A stretch of DNA of 64,000 bases from Rheinheimera nanhaiensis E407-8 (GTDB taxonomy: Bacteria; Pseudomonadota; Gammaproteobacteria; Enterobacterales; Alteromonadaceae). Shown here piece after piece: positions 18,271 to 29,186 of the stretch. The DNA lies in NCBI RefSeq assembly GCF_000296695.1, contig NZ_BAFK01000001.1, forward strand, positions 1-64,000, written 5' to 3'. A program made the position numbers and the translations under genes. The notes below the pieces were generated by a model. It had not been told where the DNA came from. It worked only from the letters and a program-made list of their open reading frames with translations, and ran no database searches. Numbering within the stretch: the first letter of the stretch is position 1; every line of letters begins with the position of its first letter.

Positions 18271-20541
18271 TTAAGGCTGATACTCACTGACCAGCGTTAA
18301 ACCGGTTACCGCGCGGTAACCATACACCGACATATGCCAGGTACCGGCTTGCGGGTTTTCTATCACACAGCTTTCTTCATTACCGTTTTTATTCGGCCGG
18401 CAATCGTAACTGCCGCTGCTAGGCTGGCTGGCGTATTTTACATACAAGTCAGCATCACCACGGCCGCCGCCGATGGTCACGCTCAGCTGCGCCATGCCCT
18501 CGGGCACTTCCAGCGTGTAATGCTGCCAGCTGCGGCGCGCCACACTAATGTTGCTGATGGTCTCGCCACCGGCATCGGGTAAATCGGGTGCCACAAAGCT
18601 GCCGGTTAAATTAACGTCAGCAAAGGCGGTATAACCAATTAATTTGACGAAATAAGTGCCTGCCTGGGCCGGATCGATCGGGCAGCTTTCGTTGTTGCCA
18701 AACAGATATGGCCGGCAATCCCAGTCAGACGCCGTTGGCTCAGCACCAAACTTGACATACAAGTCGGCATCACCGGTGCCGCCGTTCATTACGAATGACA
18801 GGTTGCTGGCGCCCTCTGGTACATTCAGCGTAAACAGCAGCTCATCACCGGCAGCACCGGCCAGCGCTGATACGGTTTCGCCATTTACTAGTTCAGTACC
18901 CGTTGGCGGCGGCGGTGGTGGCGTGTCGTCATCGTCACCGGCACAGCCGTATTGCGCCAGGTAATCTACTGCGGCTTTAGCCTGCACCAAACCAAAACCG
19001 TAAGAAGTGTCACGACCGGCAGTACCTAAATCTTCCGCGGTGGCGGCCAGCGCGCTGCGGATTTGTGCATTGGTACACTGTGGATAATGGCTCCACACCA
19101 ATGCTGCGACACCAGCCACATGTGGCGATGCCATAGAGGTCCCGCTCATCAGGCCGTAATTAGACGCACCCGAGAACAGGTAGGCATCATTGCCCAGCTC
19201 GTTCATCAGCAGGTTGCCGTCTTCCAGCGACACACTGACGGCGGCAATAGTGGTAGTGGGGTTGTCACCCAGGGTGCCACCAAAGTTACCTGACACATTG
19301 TTATAAATAATGGCGCCGACGCCACCCCCGGCCTGACAGGACTCTACTTTTTGTGCGAAGGCGACTTCACCACGCTGAATAACACAGATCTTGCCGTCAA
19401 CATCGGTACAGGTGGTAACACCCAAACCACAGCTGGCCAGTTCAGCATTAAGGTTTGCCGTGCCGGAGCCGGTCATCGGAATGACATCAAACGACTGGGC
19501 ACCCACCGCCAGGTTGGCTTCCAGTGCACCGCCTTCAGGATAGGTGCTGCGGACGTTGACGCCCGGGCCTGCCAGTTCAACCTGCGTATTGCGCTGGGAG
19601 AAATCGGCCAGCGTCTTAGTGTCGTCTACTGCTGCCACTGACACCACAGAATCATAGGACGCCGGGTAAGACATAGCGGTGTTGCCATCGTTACCGGCTG
19701 CAGCAATCAGCAGTACGCCGGCATCAAAGGCCGCTTGCATTGCATTGCGCTCGGTCACGCTGGAGCCGGCACCGCCTAAGCTCATATTAATTACAGTGGC
19801 GCCATTTTGTGCACAGGTGTCGACAGCCTGCGCCAGGCTGGACGAATAACCCCAACCATCGTCGTTAAATACTTTGACGATATGCAGCTTAAGGTGGCCA
19901 TTGGGCATCACCCCAACAATACCCACATCGTTATTCAGCGCCGCTATGGTGCCTGCAACGTGGGTGCCGTGTGGGCCGCCGGCATCAAACCAGTTGCCGG
20001 TGCCGATGTCATTGCTGCCGGTGATATTGGCGGCATTAAAATCTTCGTGCGGTAAGCCCAGGCCCGAGTCAATCACACAGACGGTCTGGTTAGAGGCAAA
20101 CTCGTCGCTGACCTGATCGGCCTGCACCATAGTAAAACCATAGGGAATTTGCTGCATCATCGGAAAACGGGGTAAATCGCGTTCGACATATTCTACTGTT
20201 GGGTCGGCTTTTAACCGCGCCAGCATTACCGGGTTTAGCTCGGCCGCCAGTGCATTGCGCTTAGCCAGTAATTTGTGTACCCGTACGCCCTGACGGCTTA
20301 AACGCTCGCCGTTGCTGCTAAGGGCAGCCAGAGCTTGCTGTTTGGTGGCTTTACTTTGTTGCAGCGCCTGCTCTTTACTCAGACCGGCTTCTTTATACTT
20401 GATGATATAGCGTTGGTTGCTGGCCTGCTCCGCAGCCTGACGCAGGCTGTCGCCTGGTGCTGCAATGGCATTCGCTACGCTGGCGGCCAGCAGGCTAACG
20501 CCAGCTAACAGCACGAGATTTTGACTTCTGGACATGTTCAC
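18271..20541 (-). CDS. Secreted subtilisin-like serine protease (S8) with PA insert and two PPC domains
   Basis: 756-residue extracellular endopeptidase. Signal peptide is about 1-27, and an I9-type inhibitory propeptide spans about 40-122. The catalytic triad is Asp158 (CVIDSG), His191 (HGTHVAGT) and Ser469 (SGTSMASPH). The oxyanion Asn is in AAAGNDGN near 284. A protease-associated (PA) domain is inserted at about 345-455 between His/Asn and Ser. A DDDD-PPPPPP linker near 535-545 leads to two pre-peptidase C-terminal domains (about 550-650 and 660-756). Each PPC carries a GDADLYVKFG/YA core and a paired-cysteine DCRP...ESC motif. It is likely a nutrient-scavenging protease whose PPC domains are removed or mediate attachment. 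It stands alone, divergent from oxyR. Confidence 0.94.
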   Translation of the reverse strand: MNMSRSQNLVLLAGVSLLAASVANAIAAPGDSLRQAAEQASNQRYIIKYKEAGLSKEQALQQSKATKQQALAALSSNGERLSRQGVRVHKLLAKRNALAAELNPVMLARLKADPTVEYVERDLPRFPMMQQIPYGFTMVQADQVSDEFASNQTVCVIDSGLGLPHEDFNAANITGSNDIGTGNWFDAGGPHGTHVAGTIAALNNDVGIVGVMPNGHLKLHIVKVFNDDGWGYSSSLAQAVDTCAQNGATVINMSLGGAGSSVTERNAMQAAFDAGVLLIAAAGNDGNTAMSYPASYDSVVSVAAVDDTKTLADFSQRNTQVELAGPGVNVRSTYPEGGALEANLAVGAQSFDVIPMTGSGTANLNAELASCGLGVTTCTDVDGKICVIQRGEVAFAQKVESCQAGGGVGAIIYNNVSGNFGGTLGDNPTTTIAAVSVSLEDGNLLMNELGNDAYLFSGASNYGLMSGTSMASPHVAGVAALVWSHYPQCTNAQIRSALAATAEDLGTAGRDTSYGFGLVQAKAAVDYLAQYGCAGDDDDTPPPPPPTGTELVNGETVSALAGAAGDELLFTLNVPEGASNLSFVMNGGTGDADLYVKFGAEPTASDWDCRPYLFGNNESCPIDPAQAGTYFVKLIGYTAFADVNLTGSFVAPDLPDAGGETISNISVARRSWQHYTLEVPEGMAQLSVTIGGGRGDADLYVKYASQPSSGSYDCRPNKNGNEESCVIENPQAGTWHMSVYGYRAVTGLTLVSEYQP

Positions 20542-20876
20542 CCTCCAGGTGATTGTTATCGTTATAGTGTGTAATGCCCGGTACTGCGCGGACTGCCTGG
20601 CTCGACATCTGGGCTGGTTTGGTTAGAAAATGTAAACAAAAATAGCTTTTATCGCCGCTTATCGCGCAAAGTGGGTATTTATGCTTGCATTTGGTTATCA
20701 AACTATAACAAATGTAAATTTTGTTCAAACTTAAAATTACAAATCGGACAAGTGAATAACTAGAGGTAGTGCTGACAAGGCCAGGTAAGCTGAAAAGCCT
20801 TGCATCTTCAGGCAGGGCAGCGTACATTTTAAACGTTTATTTAAACGACAATCGCATTTTTTAATCGGAATAAATA
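20542..20876. other. Divergent intergenic region protease / oxyR
   Basis: About 335 bases, AT-rich in the middle (20640-20760), lie between divergently transcribed genes and should hold both promoters. The protease side carries CCTCCAG (GGAGG on the minus strand) just upstream of its ATG. I saw no RNA gene or protein-coding signal. An OxyR autoregulatory site is expected here in this family but I could not place one by eye. Confidence 0.4.
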
Positions 20877-21785
20877 ATGAAGCGCTTACCCAGTGTTAAA
20901 CAGTTACAGTATTTACTGGCCTTGCACGAACATCAGCATTTTGGCCGGGCGGCAGAAGCCTGTTATATCGGCCAGTCTACGCTAAGTGCTGCCATTGCTA
21001 ACCTGGAAGAAACCATGCACGCTCAGTTGCTGGAGCGCGATCATAAAACCTTTATTTTTACCCCGCTGGGCGAAGATGTGGTGCGCCAGGCCCGTTATAT
21101 TGTTGAGCAGTGTGAAGAGCTGACCGAGTTTGCCAAATGTCAGGGTAAACCCATGGCCGGGCCATTCCGGTTGGGCTGCATTCCGACCATAGCCCCTTTT
21201 GTGTTAAGCGAAGTGATGGCAATGTGCCGCCAGCAATACCCTGAGCTGCAGCTTTTGCTGCGTGAAGATACCTCGGACAACTCGCTGCATGCGTTAGCTG
21301 AGGGGCGGCTGGATATGGTGCTGCTGGCGCTGCCCTATGAGACCGGTGCCTTTCACACCGAAGTGCTGGCCAAAGATGGCTTTAAGCTGGTGCTGCACAA
21401 AGACTGGCTGGACAGAGGCTTTAATCAGGACATTAGCCAGTGGCCGGATGAAAGTATCTTTTTGCTGGAACGCGAGCATTGCTTAACGAACCACGCAGTA
21501 AAAGCCTGCGAGCTGGAAGATAGCCGCAAAGTAAACCCGTTTTTTGCCACCAGCCTGCATACGCTAACCCAAATGGTGAACAACAAACTGGGCGTGACTT
21601 TTATGCCGCAAATGGCGATTAACAGCGGCCTGCTCGACGGCACTGAACTGGTAGCGCAAGCGCCGGGTAATGCCGCGGCTTACCGCGATATCGGCGTTGC
21701 CTGGCGGCCTACCTCAACCAAGGCTCGCAGTTACCGCCTGATGGCAGATTTAATTGCCCAGGTGCTGGCAAACAAATGCCGTTAA
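20877..21785 (+). CDS. oxyR: Hydrogen peroxide-sensing LysR regulator OxyR
   Basis: 302-residue LysR-type activator. The N-terminal winged helix-turn-helix is at about 1-60 ([31 protein letters not shown]) and the ligand/redox domain at about 90-300. Two cysteines nine residues apart, Cys202 and Cys211 ([14 protein letters not shown]), match the redox pair Cys199/Cys208 of E. coli OxyR. Peroxide sensing by disulfide formation is therefore supported. It would control catalase and peroxiredoxin genes, none of which is in the window. It is monocistronic or loosely followed by queA 73 bases on. Confidence 0.95.
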   Translation: MKRLPSVKQLQYLLALHEHQHFGRAAEACYIGQSTLSAAIANLEETMHAQLLERDHKTFIFTPLGEDVVRQARYIVEQCEELTEFAKCQGKPMAGPFRLGCIPTIAPFVLSEVMAMCRQQYPELQLLLREDTSDNSLHALAEGRLDMVLLALPYETGAFHTEVLAKDGFKLVLHKDWLDRGFNQDISQWPDESIFLLEREHCLTNHAVKACELEDSRKVNPFFATSLHTLTQMVNNKLGVTFMPQMAINSGLLDGTELVAQAPGNAAAYRDIGVAWRPTSTKARSYRLMADLIAQVLANKCR

Positions 21786-21858
21786 GCAGCGCTTTCTGTT
21801 AAACTGCGCGCTGTTTTTTCGCCGTGCCCCTCTGGTCGGTAAAGCCAAGGACCTCTCT

Positions 21859-22899
21859 ATGTCAGTAACAAGTATGCAAGTTAAAGACTTTTCATTCGAG
21901 CTGCCCGAGCAGCTGATTGCCCGTTTTCCCAAAGCCGAACGTTCATCCAGCCGCCTGCTGGCGATGGATAAACACAGCGGTGAGTTAAGCCATCATATTT
22001 TTAAAGATCTCGCCGACTTTTTGCAGCCCGGTGATTTGCTGGTATTTAACAATACCAAGGTGATACCGGCACGTTTATTTGGCCAGAAGGCCTCGGGCGG
22101 CAAGGTAGAAGTGCTGGTAGAACGTATGCTGGACAAGCAGCGCTTTTTAGCCCATGTCCGCGCCAGCAAAGCGCCGAAACCGGGCACTGAGCTGCTGCTG
22201 GAAGGCAGTGCCAAAGTGGTGATGAACCAGCGGCATGATGAATTGTTTGAGCTGCAGGTTATCGGCGATGAACCGGTACTGGACATGCTGGAGCGCTTAG
22301 GCCATATGCCGCTGCCGCCTTATATTGACCGGCCGGATACCGAGGAAGACAAAGCGCGTTACCAAACGGTGTATAACGAAAAACCCGGCGCTGTGGCGGC
22401 TCCTACCGCGGGCTTGCATTTTGATCAGCCGCTTTTAGACAAGCTAAAAGCCAAGGGCGTTGAGTTTGCTTATATTACCCTGCACGTCGGCGCCGGCACC
22501 TTTCAGCCGGTGCGGGTAGACAATGTGTTAGAGCATAAAATGCACGCTGAATATATCGAGGTGCCACAGCCGGTAGTCGATGCTATCGCCGCCTGTAAGG
22601 CACGCGGTAATAAAGTGGTGGCGGTAGGTACTACTTCGGTGCGCTCACTGGAATCTGCCGCGCAGCAGGGCGGCGGTCAGCTTGTTGCCTACAGTGGTGA
22701 TACGCAAATTTTTATCTACCCTGGTTATCAGTTTAAGGTAATAGACGCCTTAATCACTAACTTCCATTTACCGGAATCGACACTGATTATGCTGGTATCG
22801 GCGTTTAGTAGCCGCGAAAACATAATGCATGCTTACAAAACGGCGATTGCTGAGCAATACCGGTTTTATTCGTATGGCGATGCGATGTTTATCCGTTAA
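21859..22899 (+). CDS. queA: S-adenosylmethionine:tRNA ribosyltransferase-isomerase
   Basis: Penultimate-stage enzyme of queuosine synthesis, transferring the ribosyl part of SAM to preQ1 in tRNA to give epoxyqueuosine. Start is set at the ATG opening [21 protein letters not shown]. The frame extends 35 codons further up but that part overlaps the space before the AAGG binding site and does not resemble the family. Signatures are [50 protein letters not shown]-like [14 protein letters not shown] and the C-terminal [15 protein letters not shown]. 346 residues is normal length. The tgt gene for the preceding base exchange follows after ~275 bases. Confidence 0.95.
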   Translation: MSVTSMQVKDFSFELPEQLIARFPKAERSSSRLLAMDKHSGELSHHIFKDLADFLQPGDLLVFNNTKVIPARLFGQKASGGKVEVLVERMLDKQRFLAHVRASKAPKPGTELLLEGSAKVVMNQRHDELFELQVIGDEPVLDMLERLGHMPLPPYIDRPDTEEDKARYQTVYNEKPGAVAAPTAGLHFDQPLLDKLKAKGVEFAYITLHVGAGTFQPVRVDNVLEHKMHAEYIEVPQPVVDAIAACKARGNKVVAVGTTSVRSLESAAQQGGGQLVAYSGDTQIFIYPGYQFKVIDALITNFHLPESTLIMLVSAFSSRENIMHAYKTAIAEQYRFYSYGDAMFIR

Positions 22900-22963
22900 C
22901 GAGATCTTTAGCGTGTCGCAGGGCTTACGGCAGGGAAATGCTAATACGGTGTCGACGAAGCTG

Positions 22964-23063
22964 GTGCCGGGTGTTCTTATGCAGCAGCGGCAGGGATGCC
23001 GCGCAGGCTGAGACAGCACAGGGACGTGCTGTTGAAGGCGGCGAAATAAGAATTTCCCGGCAC
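22964..23063. repeat. 100-bp palindromic element with two GGA-loop hairpins
   Basis: The ends form an imperfect inverted repeat (GTGCCGGGTGTTCTTAT at 22964 against ATAAGAATTTCCCGGCAC ending 23063). Inside are two perfect hairpins: 22987-23002 (GCGGCA, loop GGGA, TGCCGC) and 23013-23032 (ACAGCAC, loop AGGGAC, GTGCTGT). Both show CAGGGA(T/C)G at the apex, like the ANGGA hairpin-loop sites bound by CsrA/RsmA proteins. A similar element lies at 28002-28098. It could be a dispersed intergenic repeat family, a small RNA, or both. Confidence 0.6.
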
Positions 23064-23122
23064 TGGCTGTTGCACTGAACCCGTCTATGTCTTAGCCGTT
23101 TAGTTTATCGGGCGTAAGCTGC

Positions 23123-24318
<1,196 letters not shown>

Positions 24319-24338
24319 TCACAATTAAGGGGAAATTT

Positions 24339-24680
24339 ATGAGTTTATTTATCAGCAATGCTTATGCGCAGGCCGCACCAGCTGGACAACCACAAGGTGG
24401 TGGCTGGGATCTGATCATTATGCTGGTGGCCTTTGGTCTGATTTTCTATTTTCTGATCTACCGGCCACAGGCTAAACGCGTTAAAGAGCACCGCAACCTG
24501 ATGGCGGCGCTGGCGAAGGGCGATGAAGTATTAACCCAGGGCGGTTTAGTCGGCCGCATCAGCAAAATTGCCGAAGACAAAGACTTCGTGGTACTGGCGC
24601 TGAATGACAGCACTGAAGTAACCGTACAAAAAGCGGCTATTAGTGCTGTGTTGCCTAAAGGCACGCTGAAATCGCTGTAA
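24339..24680 (+). CDS. yajC: Sec translocon accessory subunit YajC
   Basis: 113-residue inner-membrane protein with one membrane segment at about 25-45 ([22 protein letters not shown]), followed by the conserved [33 protein letters not shown]. It associates with SecDF in the holo-translocon. AAGGGGAAA precedes its start. It is in operon with tgt and secD/secF. Confidence 0.96.
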   Translation: MSLFISNAYAQAAPAGQPQGGGWDLIIMLVAFGLIFYFLIYRPQAKRVKEHRNLMAALAKGDEVLTQGGLVGRISKIAEDKDFVVLALNDSTEVTVQKAAISAVLPKGTLKSL

Positions 24681-24702
24681 TTTTCAGGAAAAGGATAAAC
24701 AG

Positions 24703-26556
24703 GTGTTAAATCAAAACCCCGTTTGGCGCTACTTTCTGGTGCTTGGCATGTTATTGCTGGCACTGGTGTATGCGTTGCCAAACCTGTACCCGGAAGATCC
24801 GGCGCTGAATATCAGCGCCACCCGGGGCGGTAGCGTAGATGACGCTACCCGGGCCCGACTGGAACAAAGCTTTATCGACGCCAATATTGCTGCTAAATCG
24901 GTAGTGCTGGAAAACGGCCAGGTACTGGCCCGCTTTAACAGCACGGAAGATCAGCTGCAGGCGCGCGAAGTTGCTAACCAGCTGTTGGGCATTAACTTTA
25001 TTACCGCGCTGAACCTGGCACCGGCAACCCCGGACTGGTTAAGCGCTATTGGTGCTTCGCCAATGAAACTGGGCCTGGACTTACGTGGTGGCGTACATTT
25101 TTTAATGGCCGTCGACATGAAAGCCGCGCTGGATAAAAACGTTAATGACATGGTGCAAACCTTCCGCGCCGATTTGCGCGAAGACAAAATCCGCTACCGC
25201 AGTGTACAGCCCGATTTAGCCAATAGCCGGGTCATTGTCAGTTTGCGTACTGCTGAAGACGTGGCAGCGGCTGAAGCGGCACTTAAAGCGCGCGACCGTG
25301 AACTGGTATTTAGCCAGGGCAGCGACGATTTAACATTGCTTGTCGGCATTAGTGAAATTCGCTTAAAAGAAATCCGCGAATATGCACTGGAGCAAAATAT
25401 CACCATTATCCGTAACCGGGTAAACGAAATTGGTGTGGCTGAGCCGCTGGTGCAGCGCCAGGGCGCAGACCGCATTGTGGTGCAGCTGCCCGGTGTGCAG
25501 GATACGGCTCAGGCGAAAGAAATTTTAGGTGCCACTGCCTCGCTGGAGTTTCGCTTAGTCGATGAAGAGGGCGATTTAGCCGCCGCGCTGGAAGGCCGTG
25601 TACCGCCTAACGCAGAGCTGTACTACACCCGCGATGGCCGCCCGCTGCTGCTGGAAAAACGGATTATGTTAACCGGTGAGCATATTACTGGCGCTAACTC
25701 GGCGTTTGATGAATACAGCCGGCCACAGGTTAGCATTAAGCTGGATGCCAAAGGCGGTAATATGTTATCGGCGGCGACCCGCGATGCTATTGGCCGGCGC
25801 ATGGCGTCGGTGTTTATTGAATATAAACCCGGTACTGAAATTGGCGCAGATGGCAACCCGATCCTGATTAAGCAGCAAGAAGTGATTAACGATGCCACCA
25901 TACAGGCCCGTTTAGGCCGTGATTTCCGCATTACCGGTATCAACTCGCCTGGCGAAGCACAAAACCTGGCCACTTTATTACGTGCAGGTGCCTTAATAGC
26001 GCCTATTCAGATTATTGAAGAGCGCACCATAGGCCCAAGCCTGGGTAAAGAGAACATTGAGCTTGGTGTAACGGCTATTCAGTGGGGCATGGTCGCCGTG
26101 CTGGTGTTTATGGTGATTTACTACAAAGCCTTTGGTGTGGTGGCTAATTTAGCATTGGTGGCTAACCTGGTGCTGATTGTTGGCGTAATGTCGATGATCC
26201 CCGGGGCTACCTTAACACTACCGGGTATGGCCGGTATTGTCTTAACAGTAGGTATGGCGGTAGACGCTAACGTACTGATCTTTGAACGTATTCGGGAAGA
26301 ATTGGCCGAAGGGCGTTCGGTGCAACAGGCTATCCATCAGGGCTATGACCGTGCCTTTGCCACCATTGCCGACTCGAATATCACCACCTTATTGGTGGCG
26401 CTGATCCTGTTTGGCATTGGTACCGGCCCGGTGAAAGGCTTTGCCGTGACGCTGGCGATCGGCATTTTAACCTCTATTTTCACGGCGGTAGTGGGTACTC
26501 GCTTAGTCGTCAATTTAATTTGGGGTGGCCGCCGTGTGCAGTCACTGCCAATCTAA
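24703..26556 (+). CDS. secD: Protein translocase subunit SecD
   Basis: 617-residue RND-type membrane protein that, with SecF, uses the proton gradient to pull preproteins into the periplasm. It uses a GTG start with AAAAGG-type binding site. One N-terminal membrane helix ([16 protein letters not shown]) is followed by a large periplasmic domain to about 445, with conserved [16 protein letters not shown] (about 124-139). Five C-terminal helices include [18 protein letters not shown] (about 523-540), which carries the proton-relay aspartate, and the conserved tail [16 protein letters not shown]. SecF follows after 10 bases. Confidence 0.96.
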   Translation: MLNQNPVWRYFLVLGMLLLALVYALPNLYPEDPALNISATRGGSVDDATRARLEQSFIDANIAAKSVVLENGQVLARFNSTEDQLQAREVANQLLGINFITALNLAPATPDWLSAIGASPMKLGLDLRGGVHFLMAVDMKAALDKNVNDMVQTFRADLREDKIRYRSVQPDLANSRVIVSLRTAEDVAAAEAALKARDRELVFSQGSDDLTLLVGISEIRLKEIREYALEQNITIIRNRVNEIGVAEPLVQRQGADRIVVQLPGVQDTAQAKEILGATASLEFRLVDEEGDLAAALEGRVPPNAELYYTRDGRPLLLEKRIMLTGEHITGANSAFDEYSRPQVSIKLDAKGGNMLSAATRDAIGRRMASVFIEYKPGTEIGADGNPILIKQQEVINDATIQARLGRDFRITGINSPGEAQNLATLLRAGALIAPIQIIEERTIGPSLGKENIELGVTAIQWGMVAVLVFMVIYYKAFGVVANLALVANLVLIVGVMSMIPGATLTLPGMAGIVLTVGMAVDANVLIFERIREELAEGRSVQQAIHQGYDRAFATIADSNITTLLVALILFGIGTGPVKGFAVTLAIGILTSIFTAVVGTRLVVNLIWGGRRVQSLPI

Positions 26557-26566
26557 GGAGTACGGC

Positions 26567-27514
26567 ATGAGAATATTTTACTTTAGCCAGCCGCTGAATT
26601 TTATGCGGTTAAAATGGCCGGCCATGGTGTTATCAACCTTGCTGATCCTGGGCTCTTTTGTGTCGTTTTTTACCAAGGGTATTAACTGGGGGCTGGATTT
26701 TACCGGCGGTACTGTCATTGAAGTAGGTTTTGCACAGCCGGCCGATTTGCCAGCCGTACGGCAAACGCTGACGGCTGCCGGCTATGGTGATGCCGTAGTG
26801 CAGCTATTTGGTACCAGCCGCGATGTGTTAATTCGTATACCGCTGCGTACCGATATCGATCAATCTACCCTGGGGGATAGCATTGTTTCTGTGCTAAACA
26901 GCCAGCAGGCTGAGCCGGTTACGGTGCGCCGTATTGAATTCGTTGGCCCAAGCGTTGGGCAAGAGCTCAAAGAAGACGGTGGCCTGGCCATGCTGGTGGC
27001 GCTGATTGGTATTTTGCTGTATGTCACCATGCGTTTTGAATGGCGTCTGTCGGTAGGTGCGGTAATGGCGTTGTTTCATGACGTTACCTTAACCATGGGC
27101 TTATTCTCAGTGTTACAGCTGGAGTTTGATCTGACGGTACTGGCGGCCATATTGGCGCTAATAGGCTACTCGATAAACGATACCATAGTGGTGTTTGACC
27201 GCATTCGTGAGAGCTTTCGCAAATTGCGTGACACCAGTGTCGATGACACCATAAACGATGCCATTACCTCAACGCTAAACCGCACCGTGGTCACCTCGTT
27301 AACCACGGTATTGGTATTGGTGGTGCTGTTTTATATGGGCGGCGCCTTAATACATGGCTTCGCCACCGCGCTGCTGTTTGGTATTGCTATTGGTACCTAC
27401 TCATCGGTGTATGTCGCCAGCTCTATTGCAGAAATTCTCGGCATTAGCCGTGAAGATATGCTACCGCCGCCACCGGTGGAAAAAGAGGGCGAAAATACCG
27501 ACGCCTTGCTGTAA
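26567..27514 (+). CDS. secF: Protein translocase subunit SecF
   Basis: 315 residues, partner of SecD. Start is set at the ATG (MRIFYFSQPLNFMRLKWPAM) directly after AAGGAG. The frame is open 14 codons further into secD but that part is not family-like. Motifs are GINWGLDFTGGTVIEVGF near 36-53 and the RND helix with GYSINDTIVVFDRIRESFRK. Six membrane helices are expected. It closes the tgt-yajC-secDF operon before a strong terminator. Confidence 0.96.
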   Translation: MRIFYFSQPLNFMRLKWPAMVLSTLLILGSFVSFFTKGINWGLDFTGGTVIEVGFAQPADLPAVRQTLTAAGYGDAVVQLFGTSRDVLIRIPLRTDIDQSTLGDSIVSVLNSQQAEPVTVRRIEFVGPSVGQELKEDGGLAMLVALIGILLYVTMRFEWRLSVGAVMALFHDVTLTMGLFSVLQLEFDLTVLAAILALIGYSINDTIVVFDRIRESFRKLRDTSVDDTINDAITSTLNRTVVTSLTTVLVLVVLFYMGGALIHGFATALLFGIAIGTYSSVYVASSIAEILGISREDMLPPPPVEKEGENTDALL

Positions 27515-27533
27515 TTGCGCGGTTAAAGATGCT

Positions 27534-27564
27534 AAAAATGCCAGTCACTGACTGGCATTTTTTT
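27534..27564 (+). terminator. Rho-independent terminator after secF
   Basis: AAAATGCCAGTCA and TGACTGGCATTTT form a 13-base inverted repeat followed by four more T. It lies 20 bases beyond the secF stop and ends the tgt-sec operon. Confidence 0.92.
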
Positions 27565-27586
27565 ACGCTTATTAAGGATAACTATT

Positions 27587-27961
27587 ATGAGCAAACAACA
27601 TGCCCCGGGTTTTCTGGCACTGGTAGAGCAGGCCAAAGCGCAGATCAACGAAATTAGCATTGATGAGATGCTGCAGCATAACCAACCCTATGTGCTACTG
27701 GATATCCGCGAAGATCACGAATGGCTGGCCGGTCATTTGCCAGAGGCTATGCATCTGGGAAAAGGCATTATTGAGCGCGATATTGAGCAGACGGTAGCAG
27801 ATAAAAAGCAGAAAATTGTGTTGTACTGCGGTGGAGGTTATCGTTCAGCGCTGTCAGCGCAAACGCTGCAGCAGATGGGCTATCAAAATGTGTTTAGCTT
27901 AGCCGGTGGCTACCGTGAGTGGTGCGAGCGTAAGTTACCGGTAGAAGTGCCAAAACCTTAG
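27587..27961 (+). CDS. Single-domain rhodanese-like sulfurtransferase
   Basis: 124 residues forming one rhodanese domain: VLLDIREDHEWLAGHLPEAMHLG (about 37-59) and the active loop CGGGYR starting at Cys81, the persulfide-forming residue. It is cytoplasmic, since no signal is seen. AAGGATAAC precedes the ATG. It could serve sulfur relay or thiosulfate/cyanide chemistry, and the acceptor is unknown. It starts 22 bases after the secF terminator and converges on suhB. Confidence 0.9.
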   Translation: MSKQHAPGFLALVEQAKAQINEISIDEMLQHNQPYVLLDIREDHEWLAGHLPEAMHLGKGIIERDIEQTVADKKQKIVLYCGGGYRSALSAQTLQQMGYQNVFSLAGGYREWCERKLPVEVPKP

Positions 27962-27973
27962 ACAGGTGATTTA

Positions 27974-27997
27974 GCAGGCGTGATGCGTCACGCCTGC
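27974..27997. terminator. Hairpin after the rhodanese gene
   Basis: GCAGGCGTGA and TCACGCCTGC form a perfect ten-base stem with a TGCG loop, 12 bases past the rhodanese stop. No T-tract follows on either strand, so termination is likely inefficient or it acts as an mRNA 3'-end stabiliser. Confidence 0.5.
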
Positions 27998-28001
27998 TGC
28001 T

Positions 28002-28098
28002 ATAGTCTGGAACCCCGATGCGCAGCCACAGAGTGTCTGAGCAAGCCAGGGATGGCTTGCGAGTTGCTGTGGCGAGCACAGCGGGTGTTGCAGACTAT
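28002..28098. repeat. 97-bp nested palindrome with a GGA-loop hairpin
   Basis: Three nested inverted repeats are visible. The outer is ATAGTCTG (28002-28009) with CAGACTAT (28091-28098), the middle GCCACAG (28025-28031) with CTGTGGC (28067-28073), and the inner GCAAGCCA-GGGA-TGGCTTGC (28041-28060). The apex again reads CAGGGATG, as in the element at 22964-23063. It lies between convergent genes, so it may be transcribed as part of either 3' UTR or as its own small RNA. Confidence 0.6.
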
Positions 28099-28120
28099 GA
28101 AGAAATTAACCAAAACCGAT

Positions 28121-28924
28121 TTAGCGAGACAAGGCTTCAGTTAAATGTGGCCGAATGCCTTTTAACATACCGGCCAGTACTTTCGGGCTGGCCGCGACAA
28201 TATTACCGCTGCGCATCTGGTTGCTGCCGCCGGTAAAGTCAGACACTAAACCACCGGCTTCACGCACAATAAGCTCGCCGGCAGCAATGTCCCACGGCTT
28301 TAAGCCAATTTCAAAGAAGCCGTCAAAGCGGCCAGCGGCCACATAGGCTAAATCCAGCGCGGCAGAGCCGGTACGGCGAATATCGGCAGCATCAGCTAAT
28401 AAGCTGGTAACCATAGCCGCATGTGCCGGTATATGGGTTTTGTTTTTAAACGGAAAGCCGGTGGCTAAAATAGTGCCGCCCATATCCGGCAGGTTGGTTA
28501 CCCGGATGCGGGTGCCGTTTAACTGGGCGCCGCGGCCGCGTGAGGCGGTAAATAGCTCACCGCGCAGTGGATCAAAGATCACTGCCTGGTCTAATTTACC
28601 CTGATGTTTTAACGCGATAGACACCGCAAAGTGCGGAATGCCTTTAATAAAGTTGGTGGTGCCGTCCAGCGGGTCAATAATCCATTGAAACTCGCTGTCA
28701 CTATTGCCGTAATCGCCATGCTCTTCGCCGACAATACCGTGGGTCGGGAACGATTTTTTTAACACCTGAACAATGGCTTGTTCAGCTTCTTTGTCTACAT
28801 TGGTAACAAAGTCGTTGGTGCCTTTTTGCAGTTTCTGAACCATGTCCAGCTGGCCACAGGCGCGTGCGATCACGTTACCGGCGCTGCGGGCAGCGCGAAC
28901 CGCGATGTTTAACATCGGATGCAT
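28121..28924 (-). CDS. suhB: Inositol-1-monophosphatase family protein SuhB
   Basis: 267 residues from MHPMLNIAVRAARSAGNVIA, the usual SuhB start, with AAGG upstream. An open frame 42 codons further up (to 29050) is not family-like. Metal-binding signatures are GEEHG (about 67-71), DPLDGTTNFIKGIPHF (about 84-99) and the C-terminal WDIAAGELIVREAGG. SuhB hydrolyses inositol-1-phosphate in vitro. In gammaproteobacteria it also joins the rRNA antitermination complex with NusA/NusG. It is convergent with the rhodanese gene. Confidence 0.95.
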   Translation of the reverse strand: MHPMLNIAVRAARSAGNVIARACGQLDMVQKLQKGTNDFVTNVDKEAEQAIVQVLKKSFPTHGIVGEEHGDYGNSDSEFQWIIDPLDGTTNFIKGIPHFAVSIALKHQGKLDQAVIFDPLRGELFTASRGRGAQLNGTRIRVTNLPDMGGTILATGFPFKNKTHIPAHAAMVTSLLADAADIRRTGSAALDLAYVAAGRFDGFFEIGLKPWDIAAGELIVREAGGLVSDFTGGSNQMRSGNIVAASPKVLAGMLKGIRPHLTEALSR

Positions 28925-29186
28925 AGCAATTACCTTATTTTGAAAAGAGCTGTGTAAATTTCGGTCAAAAGAGCGGCGCGTATTGTAACGGCTACAGCTA
29001 AAAAGTAAAGGTAAAACCCGCCCGGGCCGGTGATTTTGTCGCCTGTTCACGTTCTGTTACAAGCGGGTGCCACTGTCAGGTTAGTTTTAGTATAAAATCA
29101 GCTTAATTATTCAGAGGCAATTCAGTTTGCCGGTACTAGCTTGGCAGCAGGCCAGCGGTATTTTCACTCTTGATAAAGGACTTACT

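Noticed and set aside
18168-18290. 41-residue plus-strand ORF beginning MIKIDKRHCKTVAAV
   Set aside because: It runs through the protease terminator and into the end of the protease gene. Coding is unlikely.
20495-20827. 110-codon minus-strand frame in the protease/oxyR gap
   Set aside because: It overlaps the start of the protease and the AT-rich promoter region, with no binding site or recognisable protein.
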